Assembly: GCA_013398955.1 (NCBI GenBank)
Contig: VWPU01012686.1
Coordinates: 62,001-126,000, forward strand
Length of the DNA stretch: 64,000 bases
Source of the DNA: Callaeas wilsoni
Taxonomy: Eukaryota; Chordata; Aves; Passeriformes; Callaeidae
Direction of reading: 5' to 3'
Positions within the stretch are counted from its first letter, which is position 1; every line of letters begins with the position of its first letter. Positions 13,401-25,912 of the stretch are shown here, piece by piece. The notes under the pieces are model-generated. The model did no database searches, was not told the DNA's origin, and saw only the letters and a program-made list of their open reading frames with translations. The position numbers and the translations under genes are program-made.

Positions 13401-16400
13401 TTAGTTCCTGGGTGGGGGAGAAAATAAAAATCATTTTTCATCAAGCTGAAGCAAATGGCATTTTTGCTTGTCAAAAATATTTGACACAACTCTGACAGAC
13501 TCAACCAGACATATAAATACAAGATTTAAATCCTTCTGCTTCAGAGCTTAAGAAAAACCTGCTGTCAGTCCAGTGCTAGTACAAGCTCTCTCCTACAGGT
13601 CACACTCCCTGGGGGTTGCCAGCACCATCCTGGCACTGATGCTGGGACAGAGGGCAGGTACCAGCCACACCAGCCCATTCACACAAGTCAAACCCCACTG
13701 GCCTGTGTTATCCCTCTGCAGGCTGCTCTCTCCGAGACTGGATGAGCCTCCCCTGGCTCAAGCAGCACACAGCTGGCTCCAGCAGCAGGGAGGTGAGCAG
13801 CATCGATCCCTTCCCTCTCCTGCCACCATCCATATCCAATAGCAGCATCGACCCAGCAGCACTGGATGCTGTATTTCCTTGGCCACCTGGGCTGTGCACC
13901 AGCCGCCACTGAGCCTCCTTCCCCATCCGTCGTGTCAGCGAGGCAGCTGCGGACGCCGTGACAAGACACAGAGCGGTGTCGGACCCCATTTCGAAATCCT
14001 TCTATCCTATTGAAGCCAGAGAGGCTTATGTGTATGGATTTATACTGTTTGCCCCAATATTTAGCTACTGAGCTGACTAATCTGTGTGCAAGAAAAACCC
14101 CGGTGGCTCAGAGGCTGAGCAATCTACATCATTCATCATTTAGATTAGCTATTGTCTTAATCCTCTTTAAACTACTGTATAATACATAAGGGAATGGATG
14201 TCCTATATGCTCAGGATATGCAGAAAAACCCAGGCTGAAGCTCAGAAACTTGGACAGAAGCAAGAATGACAAATCCTACCAAGCCAGGGAAGGAAAAGGA
14301 AACTTGTTGCAACGCCTGACAGATGGCTTAACTTCTTGCTCTCTCCACCCCAGCAGCCTTTAATTATTTCCTAGCTAGCTCCCCAATTACTTCCCAGGCA
14401 GCTTCCTAAAACTCTTCTGCCCTCTCCCTTCATTACAACCCCGTTATGAACTGTGGGCCCCAATCTGCAGCAGCCCATGCCATGTGGTCTTGCTGCTGCC
14501 CCAAGGATGTACAGCCCTGTGCCCCAGGAGCTGGGACATCCCACTCCAGCATCAGCTGTGCCTGTGCTGCTCTCAGAAAGGCAGTGGCTCTGGCCAGCCC
14601 AGTGCCACGCTTTGGGCCATGCCTGGCAGACAGGCAGGCTCAAGTCAAGGATTAAAGCCTGCTTGGCTACCCAGGATCATGCCACACATTGCTGCAGTGC
14701 CCAGCCGGAGGATGAACAAAACCAGGTTTCTTTATGGTAACAGCGAAGGGTTCAGGGGCAGAAGGAGGGACTGCAACAAGGCAGTGGCAAACAAGGCTTT
14801 AGTTCACTGCCTGCCGGAGCTGAGGGAACTAATAAACAGACAGATGAGCTAAATTGTCTTCTGAACCTCTGTATCAGTATTCACATTACAGAGCCTGCTT
14901 CCAGCAATTCCAGCGTATTAATAATAAATGCTACATAATTACAGCAGACTTGCTTTGTCCTCTCTTCCTGTTTACTGTCAATGTCTCTTTAACCCTTTGC
15001 AGCCCACAGCCGGCTCTCCACTGGCACCAGACCCTCCATAGATGGCACAGCCCTGGCATCACTGATGGGTGTCTCTCCCAGCTCCCTCCTGGGCTGGTGG
15101 GGGCACAAAGGGAGGTGAAAGAAAGCTCAAGTGCTGATACCATTCTGTAGGGATCACTTTCTACCTGTCAAAGCCCTGACAATGTTGCTGCAGGGCATGA
15201 AAAATGTGTATTTAAGGCCTCAGGAGCACCTCCAGGCTGGTATGAGTTGGGGACTGTACAAACAGCATCTCCAATGCACAAGTCACTGAGAGTGTCTTGA
15301 AAACAAAGAGCGTTTATGGCCTCTCCTGGTTTTAATCCCCTGTAGACTTGCAGCTGGAGCTGTCTTCCCCACACATCTGTTTTTGGGGTATCTCTACCCC
15401 AGCCCATTAAGACCCTTCCTGCTGCACCCATAGTCCTTGGGCTGTTAGTGGCGACAACCACCCGGGATGCAAACACACTCTGCTGGGAGCTGGAAGTGGG
15501 CTCTGGAGCAATCCTTGAAGGACATATTCCTGGGGAGACACAGGAGATGACTCACACAGGTCAAGTCTGGCACCTAGGCAGGGAAGAACAAAGTTGGTGG
15601 ATAATCAAGTTTCAAACCAAACATCTCCAGTGTTTGAACAGTGGCCACATCCCCCATTCCCAGCAGCACCACAGCCCCACACAGCTGCTCTTCCCAAGTC
15701 TCCTTCCTTGTAGGCAAGCTGTGCCAAAATGCCTGCCCTGTCTGATCATTTCATGAGCTGATCCAAATGAGAGTTAAAGACCCTCTGGCATTTTTCCCCT
15801 AAATTTTCAAAGTGTTTCATCCAATGTAGCTGCAAACTGAACTCTGGAGCCTGCTTTACTTCCCACAGGACTGGCTCTGTAAGTATTTCTTCCTCAGTTG
15901 CAAGCAAAAAGCATTGAAACTCTGGAGAAGGGCCCACATTAACAGTGCAATAGCAGTTTTTATCTGAGCACAGGTTTAATTTGCACCTTTCAGGCTAGCT
16001 GTCTTGTTTCCAGCCTTGCAGGGAGGCTGCATGGCTCCTAATACAGCTTAAATATGAGAAGAGAACAAATACCACAAATGGGATTTCTGCAAGAAATCAG
16101 CATGCAAAAAAAAGTATGCCTGCCTTCCAGTGCAAATTAACTCAGCTTCTGACCCGACTGCAGACCTTTCCAGACAGGAGACCCACTGGACAGCAAATGA
16201 ATACCAAACAACTCAGATGCAAATCTCTCCCTGCACAGAGAGCCTCGAATGCTAAGGGAACACTTGGCTCAAACAGCTGGGCATTGAAAAGCCTTGAAAT
16301 GGAAAAACACAAACAACTCAAACCCAGTTACATCACTCACACAGGGAAAGCAAGGCTGGAGTGACATAAGAACGTCTGTCCCTCAGACACCGTGTCTCCC

Positions 16401-16651
16401 ACTCCACCTGGGACATGAGGAGGAACCCCCAGTGCTGACATCCTGCCACTGTTTTCCAGCAGTTCCCACAGCTGCACACATCCACTTTGCATTTTCTGTG
16501 CCATCTCTCCTCTGCCAGGTGAAGCATAGAAGATTTTTTTTTTTCCCTCCCTGCATATGGAGACTTTTTTGATTTCTCAGAGAATAAAACAGCAACCAGT
16601 CATTCAGGAATAAGCACTAAAGAAAAAGGCAGACAGCACTTCTGTCCTAAA
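7450..16651. other. Noncoding region
   Basis: No exon or transposable element recognised. Holds the AT-rich block at 14.0-14.2 kb, A- or T-rich runs near 8.17, 9.73 and 10.15 kb, and a pyrimidine-rich strip near 13.34 kb. Open frames here are short and overlap on both strands. Confidence 0.6.
13990..14190. promoter_or_regulatory. Candidate AT-rich noncoding block
   Basis: An AT-rich island in mixed sequence with GACTAATC, AATCTACATC, TTTAGATTAG and TTAATCC (14157-14163, a bicoid/OTX-type word), plus a direct CATCATTCATCATT repeat. No open frame of note crosses it. Interpretation as an enhancer is inference. Confidence 0.2.
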
Positions 16652-17359
16652 ATGAGTTCAGGCTCCAAGAAAAGTGAGAGGGACAGATGGTGCAAGGCCT
16701 GGGAGCAAGACACAAAGGCAGGAGTCCTCTGGACCACTTACATGGAGCCTGCATGTCAGAGAAGGATAGAGCAGAATGGGGATTGGGAAGAAACGGGATC
16801 ATCATCGTTACATCCAGCTCTTCCTTTCAGGAGAGTTACCAGCAAGACTACTCGGAGAGCAACATACTACACAGTTAAAGCTAGCAGATCTCCCCAGGGT
16901 ACAAGGAAGGGCAAGTTCATCCCTGCTGGGTGGCCCTGGGTTGATTGTAGCTTTGCTATCTCTTCACTCACTGCCACTTTTGGCAAGGCAGCTCCAATTT
17001 CTGTACAGCAGGGACCTGTGCAAAGGGCACTCAGTGGGCTGGAGTTCCCCCACACCATCACGGGATGGTACAGCCAGCAAAGCAACAATCCATATGGACA
17101 GGAAGGGAAACCCACAAAGAACTGCAAGGAAGATGGCATATGTCAGCCCCAGAAAGGAAGATCCCGAGCTGGACTGGGACACATGCAACCTGTGCTGCTG
17201 GAGGAGCTCCCACTCGCAGAGGGAAGCAATGGCCCTGCCAGCCCCTCACAGCACTCGCCAGACACACAGGTAGCCCCCAGCGCTGCTGAGGTGGATGTCA
17301 CAGAAGAATTGCAAGGGTGGGAGGACCACGAAGTGCCTGGACTGATCCCTGCTCAGTGA
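16652..17359 (+). other. Unusually long open frame (235 codons), unknown
   Basis: This frame is open from an ATG for 708 bp in DNA that is not especially GC-rich. By a rough stop-codon estimate, fewer than one such frame is expected by chance in a window of this size. The product is hydrophilic, starts MSSGSKKSERDRW, is rich in Ser, Gln, Pro and Gly, and ends in an acidic tail (EVDVTEELQGWEDHEV). I see no known domain, signal peptide or membrane segment. There is no CpG promoter nearby, and neighbouring frames are also unusually open, which argues for locally low stop density. Possibilities are a lineage-specific or decayed single-exon gene, a transcribed noncoding locus, or chance. Confidence 0.15.
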
Positions 17360-19559
17360 TCAACATTTGCCCCAGGATTATCAGACAGCACTCCTAGATG
17401 CAAATACAGAAAAGAGTTAGTGTTCTGAGGTCCCAGACTCATTTCCAGGACAGCCTGCATCCCAAACCCCTGCCAGGTCTGTTTCCCTGCTTTCTAACAA
17501 CATCTATGTCCAAACCCACCCTCAAATCTCAGGATTCTCTTTGGCAGCTGATGACAGCACGTTGCAAGCTGTGTGAGCCTCCTGTGTCAGCCCCCTTTGC
17601 AAGCCATTTAGAAAAGAGACAGCAATTTATTAATTACAAATTAAGCTGCTAATTGATACTAAGCTCTGTTAGCTCTAGCGGAAACAGAGGCAGAGCTGTG
17701 CCCCTCGCACCACGGTTCACTGGCTCCAAGTGCAATATGAGGGGCCTGAGCTCCCCAAGAGAGCTGCTGAGGGCATGGTCATCCCATTTCCAGCTTGAGT
17801 TGCACGCCTCAGCCCAGAGATCCCTTAGTACTACACTTCCTCCATCCCTGACCTGCCTCCAAGCACTGTGACAACCAAAGGTTCGAACACCCTCTCCCAG
17901 CTGACAGACAGACCCCAGTGCAAATCCACCACCCACAAGTGCCAGTGATTGCCTCCATCAAACTTTTTCTATAACACGGCAATTAGGAGTGACAGCCCCA
18001 GGGCTCATCCCAAATAAAGATTTCCTCTCTTGGAGGGGATGAACAGTTTTCCTATTACCACAACCCAGCAGCAGTTCAAGGTCTGCCAGGTTTGCCTGGT
18101 CCTGTGTGGACTTCTGCATCTTGCAGGGAATGAGGAGATGAAGCAATGCAAGAACCAGCCCATGCCAGGCAGGTAGGATCACGCCATCTGAGATGCTAGA
18201 GCTTAAGAAACCCCTCCTGACACAAGTTCCTCCTCTCTGCCTTCTGAAAAGCTAAGAACACAGTGCAGAATTGCCTCCTCCCTTAATAAGTAACAGGTAA
18301 CAAGTAATAAAACAATAATATTAGTAAATAATAAATTCTTTAATAAGAGGCAGTAAAGTTCTAAGTATTTCACCCCTTTGCCCCAACTTTGAAGCACATG
18401 GGAAGTTTTTCTCTTGCAAGAGAAGCTCAGCACTTGCCCACTTTGGACAGACCTGCCTTGCCCAGGGGCTCTGCTGGAGAAGGACCAGTTCTGCTGGGTT
18501 TGGCAGTCAAGCAGCTGATGCCAAGGTTTCCATCCATCCACTCTCGCACTGCCCTTCTCCTCTGGCAGCTCAATTAAGCCTAACGAATTACATCCAGCAC
18601 AAGTCATGAGCAAACACAGGAAGACTTGGCGACTGCAGTGCTGTGCAAGCAGAAGGTGAATAAATAAAATTGACTCAAGTTAATAGAAGATGCCAATTCA
18701 GTCGTAGAGAATCTGTAGTGAAGCATCTGTTTGGGTGACTTTGGCTCAAAGGGGGACAAAACAAAAATGACACAAAAACAAGTTCTACCTTTAAATGGGA
18801 AAAACTCCAGAGAAGTTTTACACTATTTCAACATTTAAGTTTTAGATTTAAAAAAAAAAATAAAAAAATCTATATATAGCGTATTTCTAGTTACGAGAAT
18901 GGATTTAGGATCAGAACTATAGAATACTGCAGCCTGACCCAGATCTCAACTTAATGCCATGCAGGGGGCACAGGACCAGCCACCTCAGGTACAGAAGCTC
19001 TGCAGGTCAGGGCTGAGCATCTCAAAGACTGGACTTTTTGCCATCTCCTGTTTCTGCTGCAGTGTTTGACATGGGAGGAGGTACTTCTCAGTGCCTGACT
19101 GGGCTGTGGTCTCTTGCCGTGTCCCCTGGTGCTTACAAAATCCACTCCATCTCCTGCCTCTCCCTCTCCATCAAGAGGCGCGAGACTGCCACGACACCCC
19201 TCAACATCCTGCTTCACCTTCCCTTCCCTGGGCTGCACAGGCCCACTGCTCCCAGCATCTCCAACATCATTCTTCTCCACAAACTCTCCGAGTTCCCCTG
19301 CCCAAAACCACCCCAAGGAGTTTTGACATCTCATTCCCCCAGGAGATGACAGTGGGGAGATCTACAAACCAAGACAACCTGCACAGCTTCCTAACAAGAC
19401 CTTCCTTCCCAAATCTAAACCCTTCTCAAATCTAGTTGTATCCAGTTGTAAACAACTGTCACAGTGTTCCCTTCAAAAAACAAAGAGCCCTGCTCCATGG
19501 TGGCACAAACAGTTGCCGTTTCAAGACAGTTTCCCTCCTCCCCTCCCCTTCCCTTCCCC

Positions 19560-19770
19560 GTTCAATTTGAAGTCAATTACAGGAAGGTTAATGGGGCAGA
19601 GAGGATGCCAGTTGGCTGGGTAATGATGTCAAAGCACCTGGCATTGCCTGGGCAACAGCTAGGCAGCAGGGATGCAAATGAAGGCACAGGATTGCACTGG
19701 GTCCCTCGAAATGAGCTGATGCAATTGAGCATATCAGCATTAATGAACATGGAAATAACGAGAGAGCACC
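19560..19770. promoter_or_regulatory. Candidate cis-regulatory block with X-box and octamer
   Basis: ATTGCC-TG-GGCAAC at 19643-19656 fits the RFX X-box pattern RYYNCC-N(1-3)-RGNRAC. An exact octamer ATGCAAAT sits 16 bp downstream (19672-19679). The block also holds several homeodomain-like words (TCAATTAC, GGTTAATGG, GCATTAATGAAC) and is AT-richer than its flanks. The clustering resembles a conserved enhancer, but conservation cannot be tested here. Confidence 0.35.
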
Positions 19771-21457
19771 CAGAGAAACCAGACACTGATGGGGGGTGGG
19801 GGCTGTGCCCACAGCAGGGAGATATGGTGACGGGCACCATGTTCTGGCTGTCAATAGGAGCAGCTTCCACAGTGCTGACACTCTACCAAGGCTTCACCCA
19901 GATGTGCTTTCCATGGGTTAACACTCCAGCTTTGCACAACCGAGACCAAATCATGTTGATTTGTGGAAAGCTCCCCTCGTGCGGCTCCTGGCTCCTCTCC
20001 AGACAGTCTGTGACAGGAAGAGCAAGAAGGGAGATCGTGTGCGTCAAGAGGCCACATCTCAGAGTGACCTGATAAACATGGGGCCAAGGCAGCAAAGACC
20101 TAGGGGCAAGAGGTGCACAGGAGCAGAGGGGCTTGAGGCTAGCTCAGTGCAAAGAGCAGCGACCTGCTCAGTGGGAAGGCTGTTCCAGCACTGCAGACCA
20201 GATTCTCCGAAGCTTGCAGTCCTGCACTCCCCACATCATCTGAAACTGCTATTTTGAAGTTTTTGGGCAGAGGAACAGGAGCCTCTATATGGGATGTTGT
20301 CTGCTGGTACAGCACTTGGCACGGTGTGCTTCCATGGACCAGGACTACCGAGCAGCACATCCGAGTACTGCAAAGCCTCAGACACCAGCAGAAAGCCCTT
20401 TCCAGCTTTGTTCCACCACCCAAGTGCTGTATCTCCTCCTTAGCCCACAAGCCCCATCAGATCCCCCTCAGCACATTTACTGCTTGGAAAATCTTCACTC
20501 CAATACTCTTCAGTGCTTTTCTATCCCTGGTCTTTAAGCCCACTGCATGCCACCATTCTCCTGACACCACTCAAATCCCAGCAGAGGTGCAATGAAACAG
20601 CTGCCTTTGGTCCTCATACAGAGTTCATCCACCCCTCCAAATCCCAGTGGCGTAGGTGCTGGTGCCCCTGTCGTGCTCACCCTCTTCAACTCCACAGTCC
20701 ACCCCCAAAACATTCTCCAGGGCAGCAACAGCTCTACCAGTAGCCAGAGGAAGGTCCCACAGGGGCTCTGCTGCCCCAAGCAAAGCTGCGTTAGAGGGAC
20801 AGGGAAAGGCTGTCAGCATTTCTCACACCAGTGACTAGCAGAGCTTGCACAGTTGAGACGCAGCTGTGCAAATGAGACCCCAGCAACCACCCCCCAGCCC
20901 CAGTGATTCCCCACAGGCGTGAAGAGCAGTATCAGGGACACAAAGAAGCCGACGCCACAGGGAAGCACTTGGGTCATGCATCCATTTACAAGGTCATCGC
21001 CCTGTGCCTCTTTAAAGCACTACACTTTCGCTGGAGGCAAGTCAAGGTGACTCGGACAGACCGTGCCGCCGCTGCCCCTGTTCCCACCGAGGCTCCCTGC
21101 TATCCCTGCCCTTACGCTGCGAGCCCTGGGGAGCCCAGGGCATCCTTCTCTGCCCTCTGGAAACGGCCCAGCAAAGCAGCAACCCTGGCCATAAATAACA
21201 CTGGCAATGGGTAGAGGCAGAGCAGCCGCAGGCTCTGCAGGGACCGGAGCATCCCTGGCCAACCCATACGCAGCCTCTGTGAGACTCAGGGCTTGCCTCA
21301 AGAAAACACCTTCCAAGCATCCTCCCTGCCCGGCACAGCGGGACTTGGCATGTCTGGGCTCACAGCAGTGCCATCCCAAAGCCAGGTCTCTCCTTGAGTC
21401 TCCACATGTTGCTTTTAAATGTCAGCAGTAAAACCAGCTACAGAGATGGAATTAAAT

Positions 21458-21515
21458 GGAGGAGGGGGAGGGAGGGGAAAAAAAAAAAGGAGAGAAAGAC
21501 GAAAGGGAGAAGAGA
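21458..21515. repeat. Homopurine tract
   Basis: Fifty-seven of 58 bases are purines (one C at 21500), including GGAGGGGGAGGGAGGGG followed by eleven A's. Long homopurine stretches can form triplex DNA, and the G-blocks could also stack. Also a potential low-complexity hotspot. Confidence 0.8.
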
Positions 21516-21921
21516 CAGCTCTGCTAATGAGTCAGCCAGAAGTCTCAGAATCCATTTGAAACACGTAGGGCTTAATTTAACTTAATGGTTTTGTCAAACA
21601 CTGGCACTCTGTTAAAAGCACAGGAGAGCTGGTAATCCAAATGCCAGTGGCTCTGCCTTCGCTAGTCACAAGAAAGCTGCTGTTCCAGTCCCCAGATAGA
21701 TCCATCTGGTTTCATGCAGGCAGCAAGTACGGCCCTGGCTAATGCAGTCACTCATGAGGGTAGTTCTCTATTTACTTAGCACTGGCAGCAGCTCTGACTT
21801 TGCCCAGAACACAAAAAATAAACACAGCCACTGCATTTCTGAGCTTGTACATGTCTTAAGGCAGCTCCAGGCTTCTCCTGAAAACACAGCTCTGTCAGGG
21901 AAAGAGAGATTTGCAGCTTAC

Positions 21922-21959
21922 CCTCGGGAAGACAAAATGAAATCTCTGACCTATGTAGA
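21922..21959 (-). other. Weak candidate micro-exon
   Basis: A very strong minus-strand polypyrimidine tract (eight T's, then CTTCCAACTTCTTTCCAAAG) precedes 38 nt that end at CGAGG|GTAAGC. One frame reads VYIGQRFHFVFPR. The length is not a multiple of three, and exons this small are uncommon, so this is listed for its splice signals only. Confidence 0.12.
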
Positions 21960-22495
21960 CTTTGGAAAGAAGTTGGAAGAAAAAAAAGAATAGCACACTC
22001 TCTGCTCAGAAGCAGGCAGAGAAAGCCATGAACTGAGCTGAAAAAGCTGGTTCCCCACCCAGCTCTGTTCTCCCTTCTCTTTGCACCAGCCCTGGGTCAA
22101 GGGCACCCAGCAAACCCTGTGAGATGGAATGGGGCTCAACCCCAGGGCAGGCACTATCTCTGCTGCTGTCAAACTCCTTTCTAGAGAAAAAAGTAGAAAT
22201 TCCAACCTGCCATTTACAATGATCTATCCCTTCTGCAGACTGAGCCCATCTCTACAAACAGTAAGGACAAGCAGAGGGTGTTTAACACTCTTTGCCTGCC
22301 CTGATGCCCTATTCTAGCAGTAGATTGAGAATTTGGGATGTCTCATTTTGATTTTATCCCCTCTCTATGGGCAGCAGCAGATGAATTGCACCAGGTACTG
22401 TGTGGTTCAAGCCACTGAGCCACGGGCACACCAGGGACAGCGACCAGGGCACGCTCCTCTTTGCAATGACATCAATCCAGTAAGTTTGAGCTTAC

Positions 22496-22600
22496 CTGTA
22501 GAGTCTTGGGAGGAGGCTGAAACATCACTTTTAACCTTGCAACCATCTGCAGGACATCAGTTGCACCCACATCCTCCCATGCAGCAGCAGCCACCACAAA
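22496..22600 (-). CDS. Candidate internal coding exon (35 codons)
   Basis: Minus-strand acceptor TCTCACCAG, 105 open nt in phase 0 at both ends, then the strong donor CTACAG|GTAAGC. The translation starts FVVAAAAWEDVGATDVLQ and continues with MVARLKVMF, which could form a helix. The acceptor's pyrimidine tract is weak. Not recognised. It is phase-compatible with the candidate at 7345-7449 but not directly with the one at 25784-25912. Confidence 0.18.
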
Positions 22601-23603
22601 CTGGTGAGACCAGAGCTGCTGTTGAGCTCTGTTCACCACCCCAGCCCCATATGCTCCCAACAGCAAATCCCAGAAGCCTTCCCTTCCCTAGGGAAGTCTC
22701 CACTTCCCAGCACATTCCTCAAGCCTCTCTCAGAGGACCACTTCTGCCATGCACCCCAAGCAGAGAGTGGTTCAAAGGGCCAGCACTAAAGGAAGCACTG
22801 CTGCCAACCCCCAGAGCAGAGGACTACAGAGGGAAACAAGCCCTAAACTCCAGGGCCATGGGCACATTCCCTGCTCCACACAGTGCAGGTGGGGAAAGGG
22901 CTCCAGGAAAACTCAGGGGGGGCAGTGGAGGCTTTTGAGCCTCTGCATCCCCTTAAACCTCCCCCTCCATCCCAGGACCTGGATTCCTGTTTGATTTAAG
23001 ACACAAATGGGATCGAGTTTAAAGGTCTCAGCCTGGCCCTTGACTCCTTGGTGGGAGTCTTTCCACATCACAAAACCACCAGACAATTCAGCCTGATTGA
23101 CAGCCTTTCAGGCAGAGGGGCCCGGAGCTGAGGGAGGGGAGGGGGCCGTGGGTCAGGGCTAAGGGGGGGCAGCCAGAGCAGTGCATGGGGCTGGGAGAGC
23201 ATGGGACGGCTGTGCAGTGGGGACAATGTTCAAGGTTTGTGCTTCCACAGGAAAAAGGTTTTTGGGAAAGGCTGGGAGGCTAGAGCATCCTCGAGGAATT
23301 TTTAAGTTCCACTTAATAGTGGCAAAATCCAAACTGCAGATAGCACATGCAAGGGGAAAACAGAGATTTCGTACAATGCACTCTTTCCTGAGGTAAGGGG
23401 ATAGCAGCATACACCAGAGAAAGCATGAAGCTGAGGGCAAGGCAGAAGGGGGATCCCAGGCTCACAGACAGGAGAGGAGTCAGTGACAGGTGAGAGCCAG
23501 GAGACATCAGGGATGGGAAAACAAGTGAGCAAAGCCAGAATTCAGTGACCCTGGGCTCAGCCACTGGGGATGCAGCAAAGGCTGAGATGGCAGCACAGAA
23601 GCG

Positions 23604-23627
23604 CACACACACACACGTGGACGTGTG
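23604..23627. repeat. Short (CA)n joined to an inverted repeat with an E-box
   Basis: A pure CA run to 23616 merges into CACACGT (23612-23618), GG, ACGTGTG (23621-23627), exact inverted arms that include a palindromic CACGTG E-box (23614-23619). The E-box is probably a by-product of the CA run meeting its complement. Confidence 0.6.
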
Positions 23628-25783
23628 CCATATTCTGCCTTGGGCCCTATCCCTGCTCTCCAGCTCTAGCAAAACACAGCTGAGTGAAAGGACTTGACCA
23701 AGTTATCCCTGCAGCAACAGGCAGGACCCCAGAACAACCAGCAGCAAAGATTAAGTGCTTCCTCACCTCCTCAACCCTTCTACTCCTCACATCCCAGCTT
23801 AGGAGAGCTGGGCGCAATGGCCAGCTCCCTCCAACACAGCTCTTGGCCCTGTTCCAGGGCTGATGCCAGCAACCTTCATGGGTCTGCAGAGCCCAGTCTT
23901 CCACTGTATGTGGTCATACCCTTCGAAGTCCATTCACCTTGCTAATTTTGGGAGAAGGTTCCCTTCAAAGTATTCTCACCTTGCAGTCTGGGTCAAACCC
24001 ATGTTTGCCAGCCCCTCTTCTCAAGAGGACACTTCTGTAATAAGATGAGAGTCATCACTTGGGGAGACCCGGCAAGGGAATATAAGAGGACCACAGATAC
24101 TTGTCACGCTATCTTATTTATACCCCTTTTTACACACAGGAAACCCTTTCTCCTACCTTTTTTTTTTCCCTCTCCTCTAAATAAAAGAGAAAAATTTTAA
24201 GCTGGTGCTTTAAAGCACAGCAACCGCCAGCCCATCTCCATGGCTTGCCAAGAGAGCAATTCATCCTCTGCCTCTATTCTGCAGTAGGTAAAGCCCCCCC
24301 TCTCGCTTTTGTTCATCTCCCCGCTCTTTTGTCTGGCCCTGAAAGCGTTGATCACTCCTGCATGAGGAATGTGAAACTGATGTGATGTGATAGGAACAAT
24401 GCTCCAGCCCCGATTCTTGCAGCCACATCAAAGTCCCCATTTGCATGGCTTCCCCTTGCCTGCCTGTCCCCCTCTGCCCCCGGCCGTGCTCTGGCTGCTT
24501 CAGCGCCTTCATTGTCCTCCCAGCTTCGAGAAGCAGCCTTGGCCTGCTGCTAAAAGGCGCTCGATGGGCTGCCCATGCCTGCCCATGGGAGATGGGATCC
24601 ACAGACAGCATCTGGCTGGCAGGAGATGTGACAGTCGCAGGTGGCACTGCTGACTAGGAGGCACCAACATGCTCTGTTCATCCTGCTGCTGTCTGGCACC
24701 CATTCCCCAATGGATGCTTCTCCCCAGAGCACTGCCAGGCTGCGGTGGGGGGGTCTAAAAGGATGGAGAGGTAAGGAAGCCAAATCCAGAGGTGTGGGGC
24801 AGTGGGGTCCAGCCCCACTAAAGGAGAATGGGGAGGTGCATTAGCATAAAAATTAGGACATTTCTATGCTGGTGAAGGACACAGAGGTAGGTCACACTGA
24901 AAATGCTCTGCCCTTGCAGTATCTGGGGAAGATAGAACCCTGCCTGTACTTCTGGTGTAGAGGGAGAGACCAGGATGCAGACACTCAGTGAGGACACAAC
25001 CTGACAGCTGGACACCACCACACCTGTAAGCACTTCCAGCCCATGCAACACCCTCCAGCAATGGCAGTGGCACAGGGCTCCACGGATGCTGCAAAAGCTG
25101 CTGGAGCAGCTGGATAAACACAGCTCTGGGTCTAGGCAGCCTCCTGCCAGGCTGCTGAACCCAAGAATGCTGTCACCAGGTAAAAATCCTGCTGCTACTT
25201 TGCAATGGGCAGCTACAACCCAATGCTAAGCAACGCCCTTCCCAAAGCACACTTCACAAGGAGTCCAGCTTGCCAGACTTCATCGAGGTCGAAGGCTTTA
25301 ACCCAGCAAAGGAGGCTGCTGAGAGAAAACAAACCCTCCAGCAAGACGGAGAGCCTGTCCCCAGTCTCACAGCAGCCGTGGCTCCATAGCAAGCCTCTGT
25401 TGACACGACAGCTGGAAAGTGATCGCTCTACACCTCCCCAAGGCACCATCTGCCTCTAAGTCCAGTGGGGGCTCCAGGCAAGCAAGTTCCCTCTCCCTTC
25501 AGAGGGCATCCAGGTGCCTGCTGCCAGGCAGGGAGCTGCAGGCAGCACCTTGACAGGGAAGGGGAAATCCAAGCACTGGTTTATGCCAGCTGTGGAGCAA
25601 GGGAGAGGCTGACTTGGGACAGGTCCAGAAGAAAGCACTAGTGCGGCCACACGGAACCTTGTAACACCAATCAGTGCTGGAAACAGGGGCGACACGGAGG
25701 TCTCTGCAAAACTGAGGGCTGCTGGTACACCTCACAAGCCGAAGGATTTAATTTTTGGCAAAGAAGAAATAAACTTAGCTTAC

Positions 25784-25912
25784 CCTTGCCATCAGGGCCC
25801 CATGTAAGATTGATTCCCCATCTCTCTGAAGTATCGGGCTTCCGTTCAGCCTTGACACCAACCACGAAGCTGAACTGGTCTGTGCCACTAACCAACACAC
25901 AGGGATGGCCAG
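25784..25912 (-). CDS. Candidate internal coding exon (43 codons)
   Basis: On the minus strand a pyrimidine-rich acceptor, CCTCTGTTCTTCAG, is followed by 129 nt that stay open and end at AAGG|GTAAGC. Both boundaries are phase 1, so the exon is symmetric. The translation includes GHPCVLVSGTDQFSF and later ERWGINLTW, with a possible N-glycosylation site (NLT). It alternates hydrophobic and polar residues like a beta-rich domain. I cannot name the family. The opposite strand is also open here, which lowers the weight of the open frame. Confidence 0.25.

Larger units (their letters stand above)
17360..21921. other. Noncoding region
   Basis: Contains an AT-rich stretch of TAATAA-like words at about 18.28-18.36 kb, an A-rich run with short flanking arms TAGATTT/AAATCTA at about 18.84-18.87 kb, the X-box/octamer block at 19.6 kb and the homopurine tract at 21.46 kb. 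A 202-codon frame at 19464-20072 is not protein-like. Confidence 0.55.

Noticed and set aside
17880..17888. GGTTCGAAC resembling a tRNA B box
   Set aside because: The following bases do not complete the B box and no cloverleaf or A box fits upstream.
19464..20072. 202-codon plus-strand frame
   Set aside because: No recognisable domain, and it overlaps a block better explained as regulatory.
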